From: Crocinitomix sp.
Lineage (GTDB): Bacteria > Bacteroidota > Bacteroidia > Flavobacteriales_D > Crocinitomicaceae
Assembly (NCBI GenBank): GCA_013138735.1
Contig: WTCE01000085.1
Coordinates: 38,250 to 102,249 of the forward strand
Length of the DNA: 64,000 nucleotides
Direction of reading: 5' to 3'
Below the pieces are notes generated by a model that was given only the letters and a program-made list of their open reading frames with translations, made no database searches and was not told the origin of the DNA. Of this stretch, positions 21,227 to 30,895 are shown in pieces; the stretch's first letter is position 1, and each line of letters starts with the position of its first letter. The translations under genes and the position numbers were made by a program.

Positions 21227-22567
21227 ATGAAGGCAACGCTAATTGTTAAAAATTTTGGACCCATTGAACATGCGGAATTGGATTTGCGTAATGTAAATGT
21301 GTTTATTGGACCGCAGGCAAGCGGGAAAAGTACATTGGCGAAGTTGTACACGATTTGTAAGTCGCCTTTGAGTTTTTTGGATGATTCCGATATTTTAACT
21401 CTGAATAAAATAAATAATAGTGGCAATAAAAGTTTCGAAGCTTTAAAATTTGAGAGTGCTTTGGAAGACTTAAATATTTTGAATTTCTTGAACAAGACCT
21501 CAGTTGTAGAATTTGAATCCGAGCTACATTATTTTAAGTATTCCAGAGGGAAGATAGGTTTTGAAAGAAAACTTGAGGCGATCATAAGAGAGTTAGATAG
21601 ACAGATAGTTATAGGGGATTTGGTCGGAGCGAAAGAGGTTATAGTTTTATTCAGTGAAAACATTTTGAGCTTTAACATAGACGCTATGATGTCCATATTT
21701 AAAATTCGAAAGAAGAGACCACCGAAAACCTATGATGAATTTTTCAAATTCACGAAACAGTTTAATTTTAAATCAGAAACATTTAGTGTTATTGAATTAG
21801 AGCGATTGAGTGAGGATTTAGAAAGGTGTGAGCAGAATATGCTTTCTCAAACGGCTAATTACATACCTGCCGAACGTGTTTTGATCCCTATATTAAAAGG
21901 GGCAACTTTTGGATTGATGCAACATAATGTTGCAATTCCTAAGCATATTTTAAATTTCGCTGCTACTTACGAGAGAGCCACTAGTAAGGTGAAAGAATTG
22001 GACTTATCATTTATAAAAAACGGACTATCTTATCGGCAAGTCAATGGTGTTGATCATATTTTTTTCTCACCAAAAAGAAGTGTAACACTTGCCGAATCAG
22101 CAACTGGTTTACAAAGTTTAATCCCACTTTTACTACCAATAAAATTTGATTCTGAAGCCCGCAGCCGTTCTTATGTTATTGAAGAGCCTGAAATTAATTT
22201 ATTTCCTAAGGCACAATATAATTTAATGAAGTATTTGGAGGAAGAACGTAGAGACGGAACATTAGATTCAACATTTTCACATACCTACACTACACATAGT
22301 CCATATATATTATCTGCTTTTAATAATATGCTTTACGCATTCAAAAAATGGAATGATTCAGACAAGTCTGTAGCCATGAAAGAAGAACTGGGGATGGTAT
22401 TGCCAAAGGCTAACTGGCTAAACCCAGAAAATTTCAACGCCTATTCAATCCAAGACGGAACTGCGATTCAAATCCTAGATCGAGAACTAGGTTTAATAGG
22501 AGAAAATGTGATTGACGAAATTTCGGATGAAATGAGTGATGATTTTGATCGATTGATGGATATTTAA
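21227..22567 (+). CDS. AAA ATPase, OLD/AAA_15-like, first gene of candidate defence pair
   Basis: 446 residues of ABC-type ATPase with Walker A FIGPQASGKST at about 26-36, a central helical insertion, the signature-like SATGLQSLIPLL, Walker B YVIEEPEINLFP and the H-loop YTTHSPYILSAF. This is the pattern of OLD-family and AAA_15 ATPases that power antiviral effectors. No TOPRIM or other nuclease domain is fused to it. Its stop overlaps the start of the next gene (TAATG), which encodes a PD-(D/E)xK-like protein, so the two probably form a complex. Target unknown. Confidence 0.85.
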   Translation: MKATLIVKNFGPIEHAELDLRNVNVFIGPQASGKSTLAKLYTICKSPLSFLDDSDILTLNKINNSGNKSFEALKFESALEDLNILNFLNKTSVVEFESELHYFKYSRGKIGFERKLEAIIRELDRQIVIGDLVGAKEVIVLFSENILSFNIDAMMSIFKIRKKRPPKTYDEFFKFTKQFNFKSETFSVIELERLSEDLERCEQNMLSQTANYIPAERVLIPILKGATFGLMQHNVAIPKHILNFAATYERATSKVKELDLSFIKNGLSYRQVNGVDHIFFSPKRSVTLAESATGLQSLIPLLLPIKFDSEARSRSYVIEEPEINLFPKAQYNLMKYLEEERRDGTLDSTFSHTYTTHSPYILSAFNNMLYAFKKWNDSDKSVAMKEELGMVLPKANWLNPENFNAYSIQDGTAIQILDRELGLIGENVIDEISDEMSDDFDRLMDI

Positions 22568-23109
22568 TGCGCTCAGAAATCATTAAACATATTGGAACTT
22601 GTACGAATGCTAATTGCAAGTGTTCATCTATTAATGAACCTTTTGTTGAAACTACAGCTCGCGAAGTATTTATTTTTGATGACGACAAAGAAGATAAATT
22701 ACAACCTTGCCAACTAGTTGGTAAAGATGATAAACATCAAATTACAATATTGAATAAAGAGAAAAAGCCGTTCACATTTGTAAAGATAGATGCCTGCATC
22801 ATTAATGATAAGGAAAAACGCTGTGATGCCTTAGTCTATAATGCGCGTCAATTTTATTATGTTGAAATAAAAGATACAACTGTTAAAGGACGCAAACAAG
22901 CGCGAAAAAGAGCAGTTAAACAATTGGAAGCAACTATTTTGCGTATGAAAAGTGTCGACTTTAGCGGTCGCGAATTATTTGCCATCCATGGATTTGCAAG
23001 TCCTAAAAGTCGAATCATTAATGTTGGTAGCGCAATTAATAAGGTTCATTTTATGGAAAAATACGGCGTCAAATTAATGGAAGGACATGCCATTCCATTG
23101 GCCTATTAA
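22567..23109 (+). CDS. PD-(D/E)xK-like putative nuclease, partner of the AAA ATPase
   Basis: 180 residues. The segment around 83-102 (KRCDALVYN then FYYVEIKDT) has the spacing of a PD-(D/E)xK active site, with Asp87, Glu100 and Lys102 in adjacent strands. A basic helix follows (KGRKQARKRAVKQLE). The N-terminus has a cysteine cluster (CTNANCKC) that may bind metal. Nuclease activity is inferred from this motif only. Coupled by a 1-base overlap to the upstream ATPase; the start codon depends on that coupling, as no clear ribosome-binding site is seen. Confidence 0.65.
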   Translation: MRSEIIKHIGTCTNANCKCSSINEPFVETTAREVFIFDDDKEDKLQPCQLVGKDDKHQITILNKEKKPFTFVKIDACIINDKEKRCDALVYNARQFYYVEIKDTTVKGRKQARKRAVKQLEATILRMKSVDFSGRELFAIHGFASPKSRIINVGSAINKVHFMEKYGVKLMEGHAIPLAY

Positions 23110-23121
23110 CCCCCTCAATAA

Positions 23122-23793
23122 ATGAGCCTTATACAGCAAAAGGTTAAGGAAGGCAGGCAATTATTGCATGAAGGTCGATTCCCTGATGCTATAATAGAAT
23201 CCGTTAAAGAAAAACGCTTGCGTAAAGATGTTAGAAAAGGGATTTTTAAATATGATGTTCCTTTTGATCAAATCGATAAAGTTGAAAAGAAAAGACGCGC
23301 CAAACTTTTAAGGGTTCAGTTAAAACACACTTCCTACATTACTGCAAAGGACAAGTTTGAAACAATTGCCGTCGTCATATTTATATTAGGATTAATCACC
23401 GCTATCACTGCTATGTTGGGAATGAATGAAAACCTCAATTTTGGTCTCTCTTCATTAGTAACTGGCGTTGCACTTTATATTATTGGTTTGAATGCAAAAA
23501 TGGCATTTGAAAACATTAAAATATTGGTCTTTATTGCAAGTGCGGCAATTTTACTTGAATTTATTGCTTTTGGTTGGCCGCAAACTTATATGGAGTTTGT
23601 TTACAGTAACCCTGAAATGGTAAACAGTACTGTGGCAGGAGCAAAAGTAAGTGGGTTGTTTGTTATGCTCAACGGATCTACGCCAGCGGTCTATTTGTGT
23701 ATGAAACTCATGTGTTTATTCTTACTATTAAATATTCATCTGACACAACAGAAATTTCACGAAGAAAAAGAAAAGTTTGAGCACAGTACTTAA
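23122..23793 (+). CDS. Four-TM membrane protein, third gene of the ATPase/nuclease run
   Basis: 223 residues: about 90 soluble, highly charged N-terminal residues (RLRKDVRKG, KVEKKRRAKLLRVQLKH), then four hydrophobic helices (TIAVVIFILGLITAITAML; LVTGVALYIIGL; ILVFIASAAILLEFIAF; CMKLMCLFLLLNI) and a charged tail. No family recognised. It starts 12 bases after the nuclease-like gene on the same strand, so it is probably co-transcribed. It could be a membrane effector of that system or an unrelated passenger. Confidence 0.7.
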   Translation: MSLIQQKVKEGRQLLHEGRFPDAIIESVKEKRLRKDVRKGIFKYDVPFDQIDKVEKKRRAKLLRVQLKHTSYITAKDKFETIAVVIFILGLITAITAMLGMNENLNFGLSSLVTGVALYIIGLNAKMAFENIKILVFIASAAILLEFIAFGWPQTYMEFVYSNPEMVNSTVAGAKVSGLFVMLNGSTPAVYLCMKLMCLFLLLNIHLTQQKFHEEKEKFEHST

Positions 23794-23826
23794 AATCTTA
23801 TACTTATTGATCGTGTCAATTCAACT

Positions 23827-24474
23827 TTACTTAATCGTCAAGACATAAACAGGTTTTTTCCTTTTCATACCTTGTGCACTGCTCACTATAATCTGGCTAA
23901 ACTCTAATTGATTTCCTGATTTTAACGTTTTAATAAATTCAATTTGCTCCTTGGTTAAACGCGTATTTACATTCGGTTCAAAGGTTTTTATTATAACACC
24001 ATTTTGATCTAATATATTCAGTTTAAATGCAGTTAAAACCTCATAATCTTTATAGAAACCATCAATAATTAGGTTTAAATAGGCGTTTTTTAGGATGGTT
24101 TTTATTGCAACGGCGGTAGTTTCAATTTCACCGAGTTGCACCTTAACTGTGGGCGGATGCATCACCATAAAAAGTTCTTTCTGAACCAGCTCATCATTAA
24201 TAAATAGACGGAGTGTATCCATATGCAATCGATACCTTGGTTTCAAAATATAGGTGCTATCGTTCAGCTGTGTAACCGTTGAACCAGATGAGGTGAGGTA
24301 AGCATGTTTTACTTCAGACAAACCAGAAATAATAATTTCATTTTTACATCCCGCATAAACTAATTGATATTGCTGATCATGCAAATTATAATTTCCAAAA
24401 ACATATTGGGTATAAGTATCCGTTGACAAAACAGCTGTTAAAATGAAGAGTACTATGAATTTAAAATTGCTCAA
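23827..24474 (-). CDS. Secreted protein resembling the GldM C-terminal domain
   Basis: 215 residues with an N-terminal signal or anchor (FKFIVLFILTAVLSTDTYTQ). The rest follows the plan of the periplasmic end of the T9SS motor protein GldM: QLVYAGCKNEIIISG, then YILKPRYRL, MHPPTVKVQLGEIE, and the closing IEFIKTLKSGNQLEFSQIIV with the KKPVYVLTI strand. The cytoplasmic and transmembrane parts of GldM are absent, so it is not a motor stator by itself. It may be a detached paralogue. Comparison was from memory, so hold loosely. Confidence 0.6.
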   Translation of the reverse strand: MSNFKFIVLFILTAVLSTDTYTQYVFGNYNLHDQQYQLVYAGCKNEIIISGLSEVKHAYLTSSGSTVTQLNDSTYILKPRYRLHMDTLRLFINDELVQKELFMVMHPPTVKVQLGEIETTAVAIKTILKNAYLNLIIDGFYKDYEVLTAFKLNILDQNGVIIKTFEPNVNTRLTKEQIEFIKTLKSGNQLEFSQIIVSSAQGMKRKKPVYVLTIK

Positions 24475-24570
24475 ATTGGATATTTACGAGATTTAATGAA
24501 CCTAAAGTATCAAAATCAAGGAAGGCAACCAAGATTATAACAGATTTATAACAAATACACCTCGAATTAC

Positions 24571-25059
24571 TTAACCAGTGCCGTAATTTCCTGTTTTAGT
24601 AATGATTCCAACGGTATCTTTTGCATTTTTATATTCATAGTAATCCCAGCGGCCAACTTTGACTGAGTGAGCTTGCATATTAACGGACTTCCGTTTGATT
24701 TTAGTAGTTGTTGCAGGTACATATTGATAGTTGCCAACCATAATTTTCCTGCCCATTTGATCATATTCAATATAAATTCCATCATGATAATGATGAAAAT
24801 ATTCACCCGCAAAACGAATAATTCCAATCGAATTTTTTACGATAATGTAATTGTGAAAACTTTTTTTAAAATAACCTTGGCCATTATAATAAAGCGAGTC
24901 GTTCATTTTGGCGATTTCTATTTGCGTCAATACTTTGCCTTGGCCGGGTCCATTAATAGTGGCATATTTCCCGTGATTGTTAAATACAACGGTATCTACA
25001 TTTTGAGCACAAAGCCCGGTTGAATAGATGATACAAAACAATAATAAACTTTTTTTCAT
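24571..25059 (-). CDS. Secreted MORN/YwqK-like protein, unknown function
   Basis: 162 residues starting with a signal peptide (KKSLLLFCIIYSTGLCA, then Q). The mature part has short Tyr/Gly strands such as YYNGQGYFKKS, FAGEYFHHYHDGIYIEYDQMGRK and GRWDYYEY, which recall MORN or YwqK-type antitoxin-like repeats common in Bacteroidota. No catalytic motif. Alone on the minus strand next to the GldM-like gene. Confidence 0.65.
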   Translation of the reverse strand: MKKSLLLFCIIYSTGLCAQNVDTVVFNNHGKYATINGPGQGKVLTQIEIAKMNDSLYYNGQGYFKKSFHNYIIVKNSIGIIRFAGEYFHHYHDGIYIEYDQMGRKIMVGNYQYVPATTTKIKRKSVNMQAHSVKVGRWDYYEYKNAKDTVGIITKTGNYGTG

Positions 25060-25220
25060 ATTTATTTATGTCATCTTTTAGATATGGTAACCAGTTCAAT
25101 TACGCCAGTTATGCACGATTTAATTAAATTTTATACTAATTCATTGAGTAATAGCTGTGAAAAACCATTAATTTTAGATAAATTGATAAAACGTGGCTCC
25201 CGCTATAACACTTTTATTTT

Positions 25221-26423
25221 TTGAAAAACAATAAACTCATCCAGGACAGATTTAAAGAGGTCCTATTTCCTGCGCTCATTATGGGCGTGTTAACCAACGC
25301 TTATATTTCAACACTTCTTGTGATTTCTGGCGCTTATGAAGTTCTCATAAGTCCCATAATTGGTACAATAATATTTATAGGCGTGTACGTGCTTTTGAAA
25401 AGAGGATTGCTACAATCAAAGCCTGCTTTTTTCATTACTGCCTATACGGTTTTAATTGAAGTTATTGTTCATACCCATTTTTTAGGATGGGATTGCGGAT
25501 TTTATTATTTCATGTTTCTCTTACCAATGGTGTTTTTAATAAACCCAGTTTGGAAATTGCTTGCTATTGTATTATTTAACGGGTCTATGGCTGCGAGTGC
25601 AGTTTTAATCTGGTATTTTTATCATAATAGTAGTGGGGTTTATCAGTCGATAGGCATACAAAATGATTATATTAACTTTTTTAATGCAACGGGTACTGCA
25701 GGGATTGTTTTGGTGATTATGATTTATTATAGTCGAACAATCTATAAAAAGGAGGAAGCCTTGATTCAAGCCAATGATGAATTGGGAATTCAAAACAAAA
25801 AGATTTCTGCCCAGCATAAAAATTCTCAAATTCTAATCAAAGAAATTCATCACCGTGTTAAAAATAACCTTCAAATTATCTCTTCGCTTATGTCATTGCA
25901 AAGCAGAAAAGTTGAATCTGATGAGATAGCAGCAGTTTTAAATGAGAGCAGGCAAAGAGTAGAGGCAATCGCCTTAATCCATCAAAAACTGTATCAAGAG
26001 GATAAAATTAACCGCGTTGATTTCAAATCTTATTTGGAAGAGTTTATGAATTCGCAGCATATGATGACCACGCACTTGCAATGCAGCCTCGAATCAGAAG
26101 AGGTAACATTAAATTTAGACATTGCAGTACCGCTTGGTTTAATTATATCTGAATTGATTACGAATTCAGTTAAACACGGCTTTAAAGGTATAGAAAATCC
26201 AGAAATAAGAATTACCTTATTAAGTGATGCAGATGGCTTTGAACTAATTGTGAAGGATAACGGCATTGGCCTTCCAACAAATTTTGATTTAAATAACGAA
26301 GACTCTTTAGGAACTGAAATTATTACTGCCTTGACGGAGCAAATATCGGCTGAAATAACTTACCAAAATAAGAATGGAGCCGAGTTTAAAATTCTCTTTC
26401 AAGATATTCCCGTTGAGCTCTGA
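25221..26423 (+). CDS. Membrane sensor histidine kinase, HisKA_2 type
   Basis: 400 residues. About six hydrophobic segments occupy residues 15-175, then a coiled linker, the phosphoacceptor motif LIKEIHHRVKNNLQIISSLMSLQ of HisKA_2 kinases, and an ATPase domain with N-box ISELITNSVKHGF and G1 box VKDNGIGLP. The only sensible start is a TTG at 25221: the frame is closed by a stop at 25206, and the next ATG (25281) falls inside the first membrane helix. No response regulator is adjacent. Confidence 0.88.
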   Translation: MKNNKLIQDRFKEVLFPALIMGVLTNAYISTLLVISGAYEVLISPIIGTIIFIGVYVLLKRGLLQSKPAFFITAYTVLIEVIVHTHFLGWDCGFYYFMFLLPMVFLINPVWKLLAIVLFNGSMAASAVLIWYFYHNSSGVYQSIGIQNDYINFFNATGTAGIVLVIMIYYSRTIYKKEEALIQANDELGIQNKKISAQHKNSQILIKEIHHRVKNNLQIISSLMSLQSRKVESDEIAAVLNESRQRVEAIALIHQKLYQEDKINRVDFKSYLEEFMNSQHMMTTHLQCSLESEEVTLNLDIAVPLGLIISELITNSVKHGFKGIENPEIRITLLSDADGFELIVKDNGIGLPTNFDLNNEDSLGTEIITALTEQISAEITYQNKNGAEFKILFQDIPVEL

Positions 26424-26433
26424 TAATGATTCT

Positions 26434-28989
26434 TTATTCAGTTATTCCATCTAATTTTAAAAACGCTAAAATCTCTCTAAAGTCATCCCTTTCGATTAAA
26501 AATGCGCGATAATCTGGATGGAGTTCCGTAAATAAGGTTTCTTCAATAACTATGTTTCCTTTTGCATCAATGACCTTAAAATGATAAGTGTCAATCAGTC
26601 CTAATTCATCCAAAACAGGCACAAAAAGGATATACGCGTCGTTATATTTCAGAACAAGTCTATTTTCTGCAGCTATCAACCATTTTTGATTGACGAAATC
26701 GTAAATTCCTGATCGATTATAGCCTGGGATGTTTGGAGGGTAAACGGCCCAATAATGGCCAGTTTTCGGATCTATAATTACCGAATCTTCATCAGGATAA
26801 ATATAACTCTGCATAGGGTATTGGCTGATATAATCAGCATACCAATCTTCAATATAAATTAAAGAGTCATTGAGACGTGAAAGTTGATAGCTAACGTCTT
26901 TTTCCCGTCCTTCCTTTGCGTTAAATTGTTCGAGAGTCGGTTTGTCCATTTCTAAATCACGATTCACATCTCTATTATCATAATAGATAGTGTAATCCGC
27001 TTTGCTCGTGGTTTCAGTTTGAATGGCTAGATTCTCAAATCCAGCATAGCCTTCCAGTTTCGTGCAATTATTCAAATCATAAGTTGTGTCAGATGATTCG
27101 TTTTCTATTCGTAATAAACCCTCGTCAATTGAGATAAAGCTCTGCGAACTTGAATGATCATAGAGGTAATCTACTGGTGAATGCAAAATTTCCTGTCTGT
27201 TCAAATTTACTAATCCTGTTTTGCCGTCCGTCTTAAAATAGCAGTATGTTTCCGTGTAAATCGAATTCATAGCATAAAGTTCATCCACCTTATAATCAGG
27301 AACGAATAGTTTTCTGTAGGCCGAGTTTTCATATAATTCGTCTTCTTCGATACTTTCGAATAAGTATGAGCCATCATTATTTTGAAAACTATATACAAAG
27401 TGTTGAAGATTTAAACTGTTCTCAAAAAGAACTGGTTTGCAGATTAAAAAACCGGTAAAACTCTTTAAAATCCATGCGTTTATTGGGGCAATGATCCATT
27501 TTTTAGTCCGTAAATCATAAATTCCAGATTCGTAAACCCCAGGATCATTAGGAGGGTAAACTATTTCATGAAATCCAGTTTTAGGGTCAAACGATATAGA
27601 ATCTTCACCCGGATAGTCCCAGCTTTTAAGTGGCTCGGAAAAAAGGTCTAATTGTTCATAAATAGTGTATTCCAAATTAATTAATGAATCACCAATCTTT
27701 TCCAAGCTCAAATAACTATGGGAATCTGAGAAGGATTGATCTATTTTTTGTAGGCAAAAATCTTCGAGGCAAGTGTCAATATATGCAATTCCGTCGATTA
27801 CTATGAAGTCTTCGTAATGTTCATTATCGTAATATATTTTTATTGATTCGCGAATTGGCATTGGAAGTTTTTTAAATTTCTGCCGAATATCAGCTCTAGT
27901 ACTTTTAACAAATTCAAATCCATCAGACCCATAAGCAGCTAAATAAGGATGACCATTACCTATTTTGTGGGTAAATTCGTAACGGGGTTCAAAAATTGTT
28001 TCATTTGTAAAACGTGAATCAAATTGGTAGAGTACTGAATAATCAATGTAATAATACTGATCGAAAAGAAATAAATTTATTAGGCCCATTCCATCATTAC
28101 TTTTAGTATAATAAAATGTACTATCTCGATCAATGGTCAATTCAAATTCACTAAATAGCTGCGTCGGTAATTCACTATTCGATCGGATTTTCATATATTC
28201 TGTAGCAACAATTTCATCCGCATTCTTTCTATAGATATCGAAATAGATAACATCCTTATTTCCAACTAATGAATTGGAAAGGCAAATAAATAAGTCGTTT
28301 TCAAAATAGATGTTTTGGTATTTCGGTTCAATTTGCCATTCTCCAGTTTTTATAGATTTCACACCAGAATTGCAAATTGCGGGAATATCTGGAGGGTAGA
28401 TAGCCTCGGAATAACCCGTGTTATCATTAAAAATTAGCGAATCTTCACCTAAAAACTGCTTACTCTTAAGGGGGACGGCCGCTGGGTCAACTTCTTTTGG
28501 TGTATAATTATAAATAATCACAGAATTTTCAATTAATCGAAGTCCTGCAGTAGGCATATAAAAATAGTTGTCCGACAATAATTCAGTCGGGATAGTTGAT
28601 GTCACAGAAGAATCGTGAGGAGGTATAATGTATCCATTCGCATTAAAATTTTCAAGATTTGTGTCAAAGACTAATTCGGATTTATTTTTTGCAACAAAGC
28701 ATGTTGTATCTGTTCTGTTTAAATCATAAACACTTACAAATCTATCTTTATCTAATTGAAAGAAATAGTTGTTTGAAATGTTATAGTAAAAGAATGATTT
28801 TGTCGGTTCAATAACATACTGCTTCGTTTTTGTATTGTACAAACCTGACTTCTTTTTATGGGTGACAAGGAGGTAGTCGGAACCTTCTAGTTTTTCAATT
28901 TCACCCTTTTTAATGCCAGGGTATTCTTGACTGTTACTAATCAATGAAAAAACAGAAAAAAGGGTTGCAAGGATTAAGGCTTTACTCAT
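26434..28989 (-). CDS. Large secreted repeat protein (WG-like repeats), full-length paralogue
   Basis: 851 residues with a signal peptide (MSKALILATLFSVFSLISNSQ). Three long repeats each carry a GEDS/DEDS stretch, then IYPPDIP or VYPPNDP, then a WG-like strand pair (SGVKSIKTGEWQIEPKY, SGIYDLRTKKWIIAP, SGIYDFVNQKWLIAA). The pattern resembles WG/KWG repeat proteins that form extracellular beta structures. No enzyme motif. It is a paralogue of the gene just upstream (29049-30812), to which it aligns from the first residue. Confidence 0.75.
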   Translation of the reverse strand: MSKALILATLFSVFSLISNSQEYPGIKKGEIEKLEGSDYLLVTHKKKSGLYNTKTKQYVIEPTKSFFYYNISNNYFFQLDKDRFVSVYDLNRTDTTCFVAKNKSELVFDTNLENFNANGYIIPPHDSSVTSTIPTELLSDNYFYMPTAGLRLIENSVIIYNYTPKEVDPAAVPLKSKQFLGEDSLIFNDNTGYSEAIYPPDIPAICNSGVKSIKTGEWQIEPKYQNIYFENDLFICLSNSLVGNKDVIYFDIYRKNADEIVATEYMKIRSNSELPTQLFSEFELTIDRDSTFYYTKSNDGMGLINLFLFDQYYYIDYSVLYQFDSRFTNETIFEPRYEFTHKIGNGHPYLAAYGSDGFEFVKSTRADIRQKFKKLPMPIRESIKIYYDNEHYEDFIVIDGIAYIDTCLEDFCLQKIDQSFSDSHSYLSLEKIGDSLINLEYTIYEQLDLFSEPLKSWDYPGEDSISFDPKTGFHEIVYPPNDPGVYESGIYDLRTKKWIIAPINAWILKSFTGFLICKPVLFENSLNLQHFVYSFQNNDGSYLFESIEEDELYENSAYRKLFVPDYKVDELYAMNSIYTETYCYFKTDGKTGLVNLNRQEILHSPVDYLYDHSSSQSFISIDEGLLRIENESSDTTYDLNNCTKLEGYAGFENLAIQTETTSKADYTIYYDNRDVNRDLEMDKPTLEQFNAKEGREKDVSYQLSRLNDSLIYIEDWYADYISQYPMQSYIYPDEDSVIIDPKTGHYWAVYPPNIPGYNRSGIYDFVNQKWLIAAENRLVLKYNDAYILFVPVLDELGLIDTYHFKVIDAKGNIVIEETLFTELHPDYRAFLIERDDFREILAFLKLDGITE

Positions 28990-29048
28990 GAGGATTTTCG
29001 TTGCTTAAGGTAAGGTTTAGTTAAATATACCAAAATAGTAGTGTTCGT

Positions 29049-30812
29049 CTACTTTAAATATGGAGGCAATAAATGCTTATAATCAATGTTTTCTTGCAAT
29101 GCCTTTTCTTGAATGTTTTCAAATAAATAAGTGCCATCATTATTGAGAAAACTATACTCATATCGAATTATATTATACGCATTATTAAGTACAGGTTTAC
29201 ATATTAAAAACCCTTCATTGCTTCTTAATACCCATGCATTTTCGGGATCAATAAGCCATTTTTTGGTGCGCAAATCATAGATCCCTGATTCATAGCTCCC
29301 TGGGTCATTAGGTGGGTAAACAACTTCATAAAATCCAGTAACAGGGTTGAGTGAAACAGAATCTTCATCCGGGTGGAGCCAAGCTTTCATTGGCTCGGCG
29401 TAAGGGTCAGCAAGCTCTTCAACATAATACTTAACCGAAATAAGTGAGTCACCATATTTTTTTAGTTCCAGATATGGCTCATAAGTGTTCTTCTGATCTT
29501 CTGATTTCGTTAAGCAGTAACCAAAACCTTTAAACTCACAGGTGTCATTGTAAGCTATTCCGTCAACTTCATAAATGTTGTAATTCTGGTAATTTACACT
29601 ATAAAACTTGACTGAATCTTTAATGACTATTGGAGAGGAATTTGATTGATCATAAAAATTTGCCAACTCAAAGCCATTATCGCCATAAGCCATGAAAAAG
29701 TGCTTAGTTGAGCCATAGTTATACATTGGGCCAATTTTATGGGTGAATTCATACGTGGGATCAAAAATGACCTCGTTTCGTAGATCAGGATCACCATCTT
29801 CTTTTTTACTATAATCAATGGTGTATTCTTCGTGGAACAATTGCAAATTAATTAGTCCCAGACCTTGATCACTTTTGGTATAATAAAATGTACTATCCCT
29901 ATCCGGAGTTAATACATTTTGCGAAAAAATTTGCATTGCAATTTCGCTATTACTTTTTATGCCCATAAATTCTGTAGGATTAATTTCTTTCCCCGTCTGT
30001 TTATAGATATCGTAATAAGCATCCTTAGTGTAGGGCTTGTATGCTGAGAGACATATATAATAGCCGTTTGCCAAATAAATCTTTTGATATTTTGGTTCAA
30101 TTTGCCATTCTCCAGTTTTCAGAGAGCGCACACCACTTTTGTTCACCGACGGAATATCTGGTGGATACACGGCATTATAGAAACCGCTTCTTGGATCGTA
30201 AATAACAGAATCTTCATCCGTATATTGTAAACTCTTTAATGGAACATCATTGGGGTTGCGGTATAAACCAATATGATGGTATATAATCAAAGAATTTCCC
30301 ATCAATTTTAAGCCGGTAAATGCGGAATTCAAATTTTTACGCTCTCTAATTAATTGTTCATCTTCCGGAAGAATTGTTTTTCCCGAAGTGCTAAGGGGTG
30401 CAAGAATTTGATAATTATAGCAGACTGCCTTACGAGAAGCACCTTTTTTTTGCGAAAAAGTACGGTTTTTGATGTTTAGGAGCAGTTCTTCGTCATTTTG
30501 AGCTATAAAACAAGCTGTGTCGGCCAATTTTAAATCATAAGCGGAAACTAGGTTGTCTTTATCTAAAATAAACAAAAAGTTATCTTGGGGATAATGATAA
30601 AAGAAGGACTTTTGAAGCGGGACAATGAATTTTTCCGTTCGAAAATCATAGAGTCCAACTTTCTTTTTGTGTTTGATGATGCCGTATGTTGTGCCTTCGA
30701 GCTTTTGAATTTCACCAGCTTTAATTCCCGGATAGTCTTGTGTAAAACCAGGGAATGAAAAGAATGAAAATAAAGCGACTAATAAGAGTGGTTGAATGCA
30801 TTTAAATTTCAT
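29049..30812 (-). CDS. Secreted repeat protein, C-terminally truncated paralogue
   Basis: 587 residues with a signal peptide (LLLVALFSFFSFPGFTQ), aligned with the N-terminal two-thirds of the 851-residue neighbour (shared EYPGIK/DYPGIKAGEIQKLEG, SGVRSLKTGEWQIEPKYQ, YPPNDPG-YESGIYDLRTKKW). It has two of the three long repeats and stops at LPPYLK. Just past that stop, another frame reads FKVDEHYYF, matching YKVDELYAM in the paralogue, so the end was probably made by a frameshift plus loss of the third repeat. The remaining protein may still be made and secreted. Confidence 0.75.
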   Translation of the reverse strand: MKFKCIQPLLLVALFSFFSFPGFTQDYPGIKAGEIQKLEGTTYGIIKHKKKVGLYDFRTEKFIVPLQKSFFYHYPQDNFLFILDKDNLVSAYDLKLADTACFIAQNDEELLLNIKNRTFSQKKGASRKAVCYNYQILAPLSTSGKTILPEDEQLIRERKNLNSAFTGLKLMGNSLIIYHHIGLYRNPNDVPLKSLQYTDEDSVIYDPRSGFYNAVYPPDIPSVNKSGVRSLKTGEWQIEPKYQKIYLANGYYICLSAYKPYTKDAYYDIYKQTGKEINPTEFMGIKSNSEIAMQIFSQNVLTPDRDSTFYYTKSDQGLGLINLQLFHEEYTIDYSKKEDGDPDLRNEVIFDPTYEFTHKIGPMYNYGSTKHFFMAYGDNGFELANFYDQSNSSPIVIKDSVKFYSVNYQNYNIYEVDGIAYNDTCEFKGFGYCLTKSEDQKNTYEPYLELKKYGDSLISVKYYVEELADPYAEPMKAWLHPDEDSVSLNPVTGFYEVVYPPNDPGSYESGIYDLRTKKWLIDPENAWVLRSNEGFLICKPVLNNAYNIIRYEYSFLNNDGTYLFENIQEKALQENIDYKHLLPPYLK

Positions 30813-30895
30813 AGATTAACGTTAGGCATAGTTAAATATACTAACATAAATTACTCGCAATCAAAAACGTAGGATTATTTTACTGATTAACTGAA

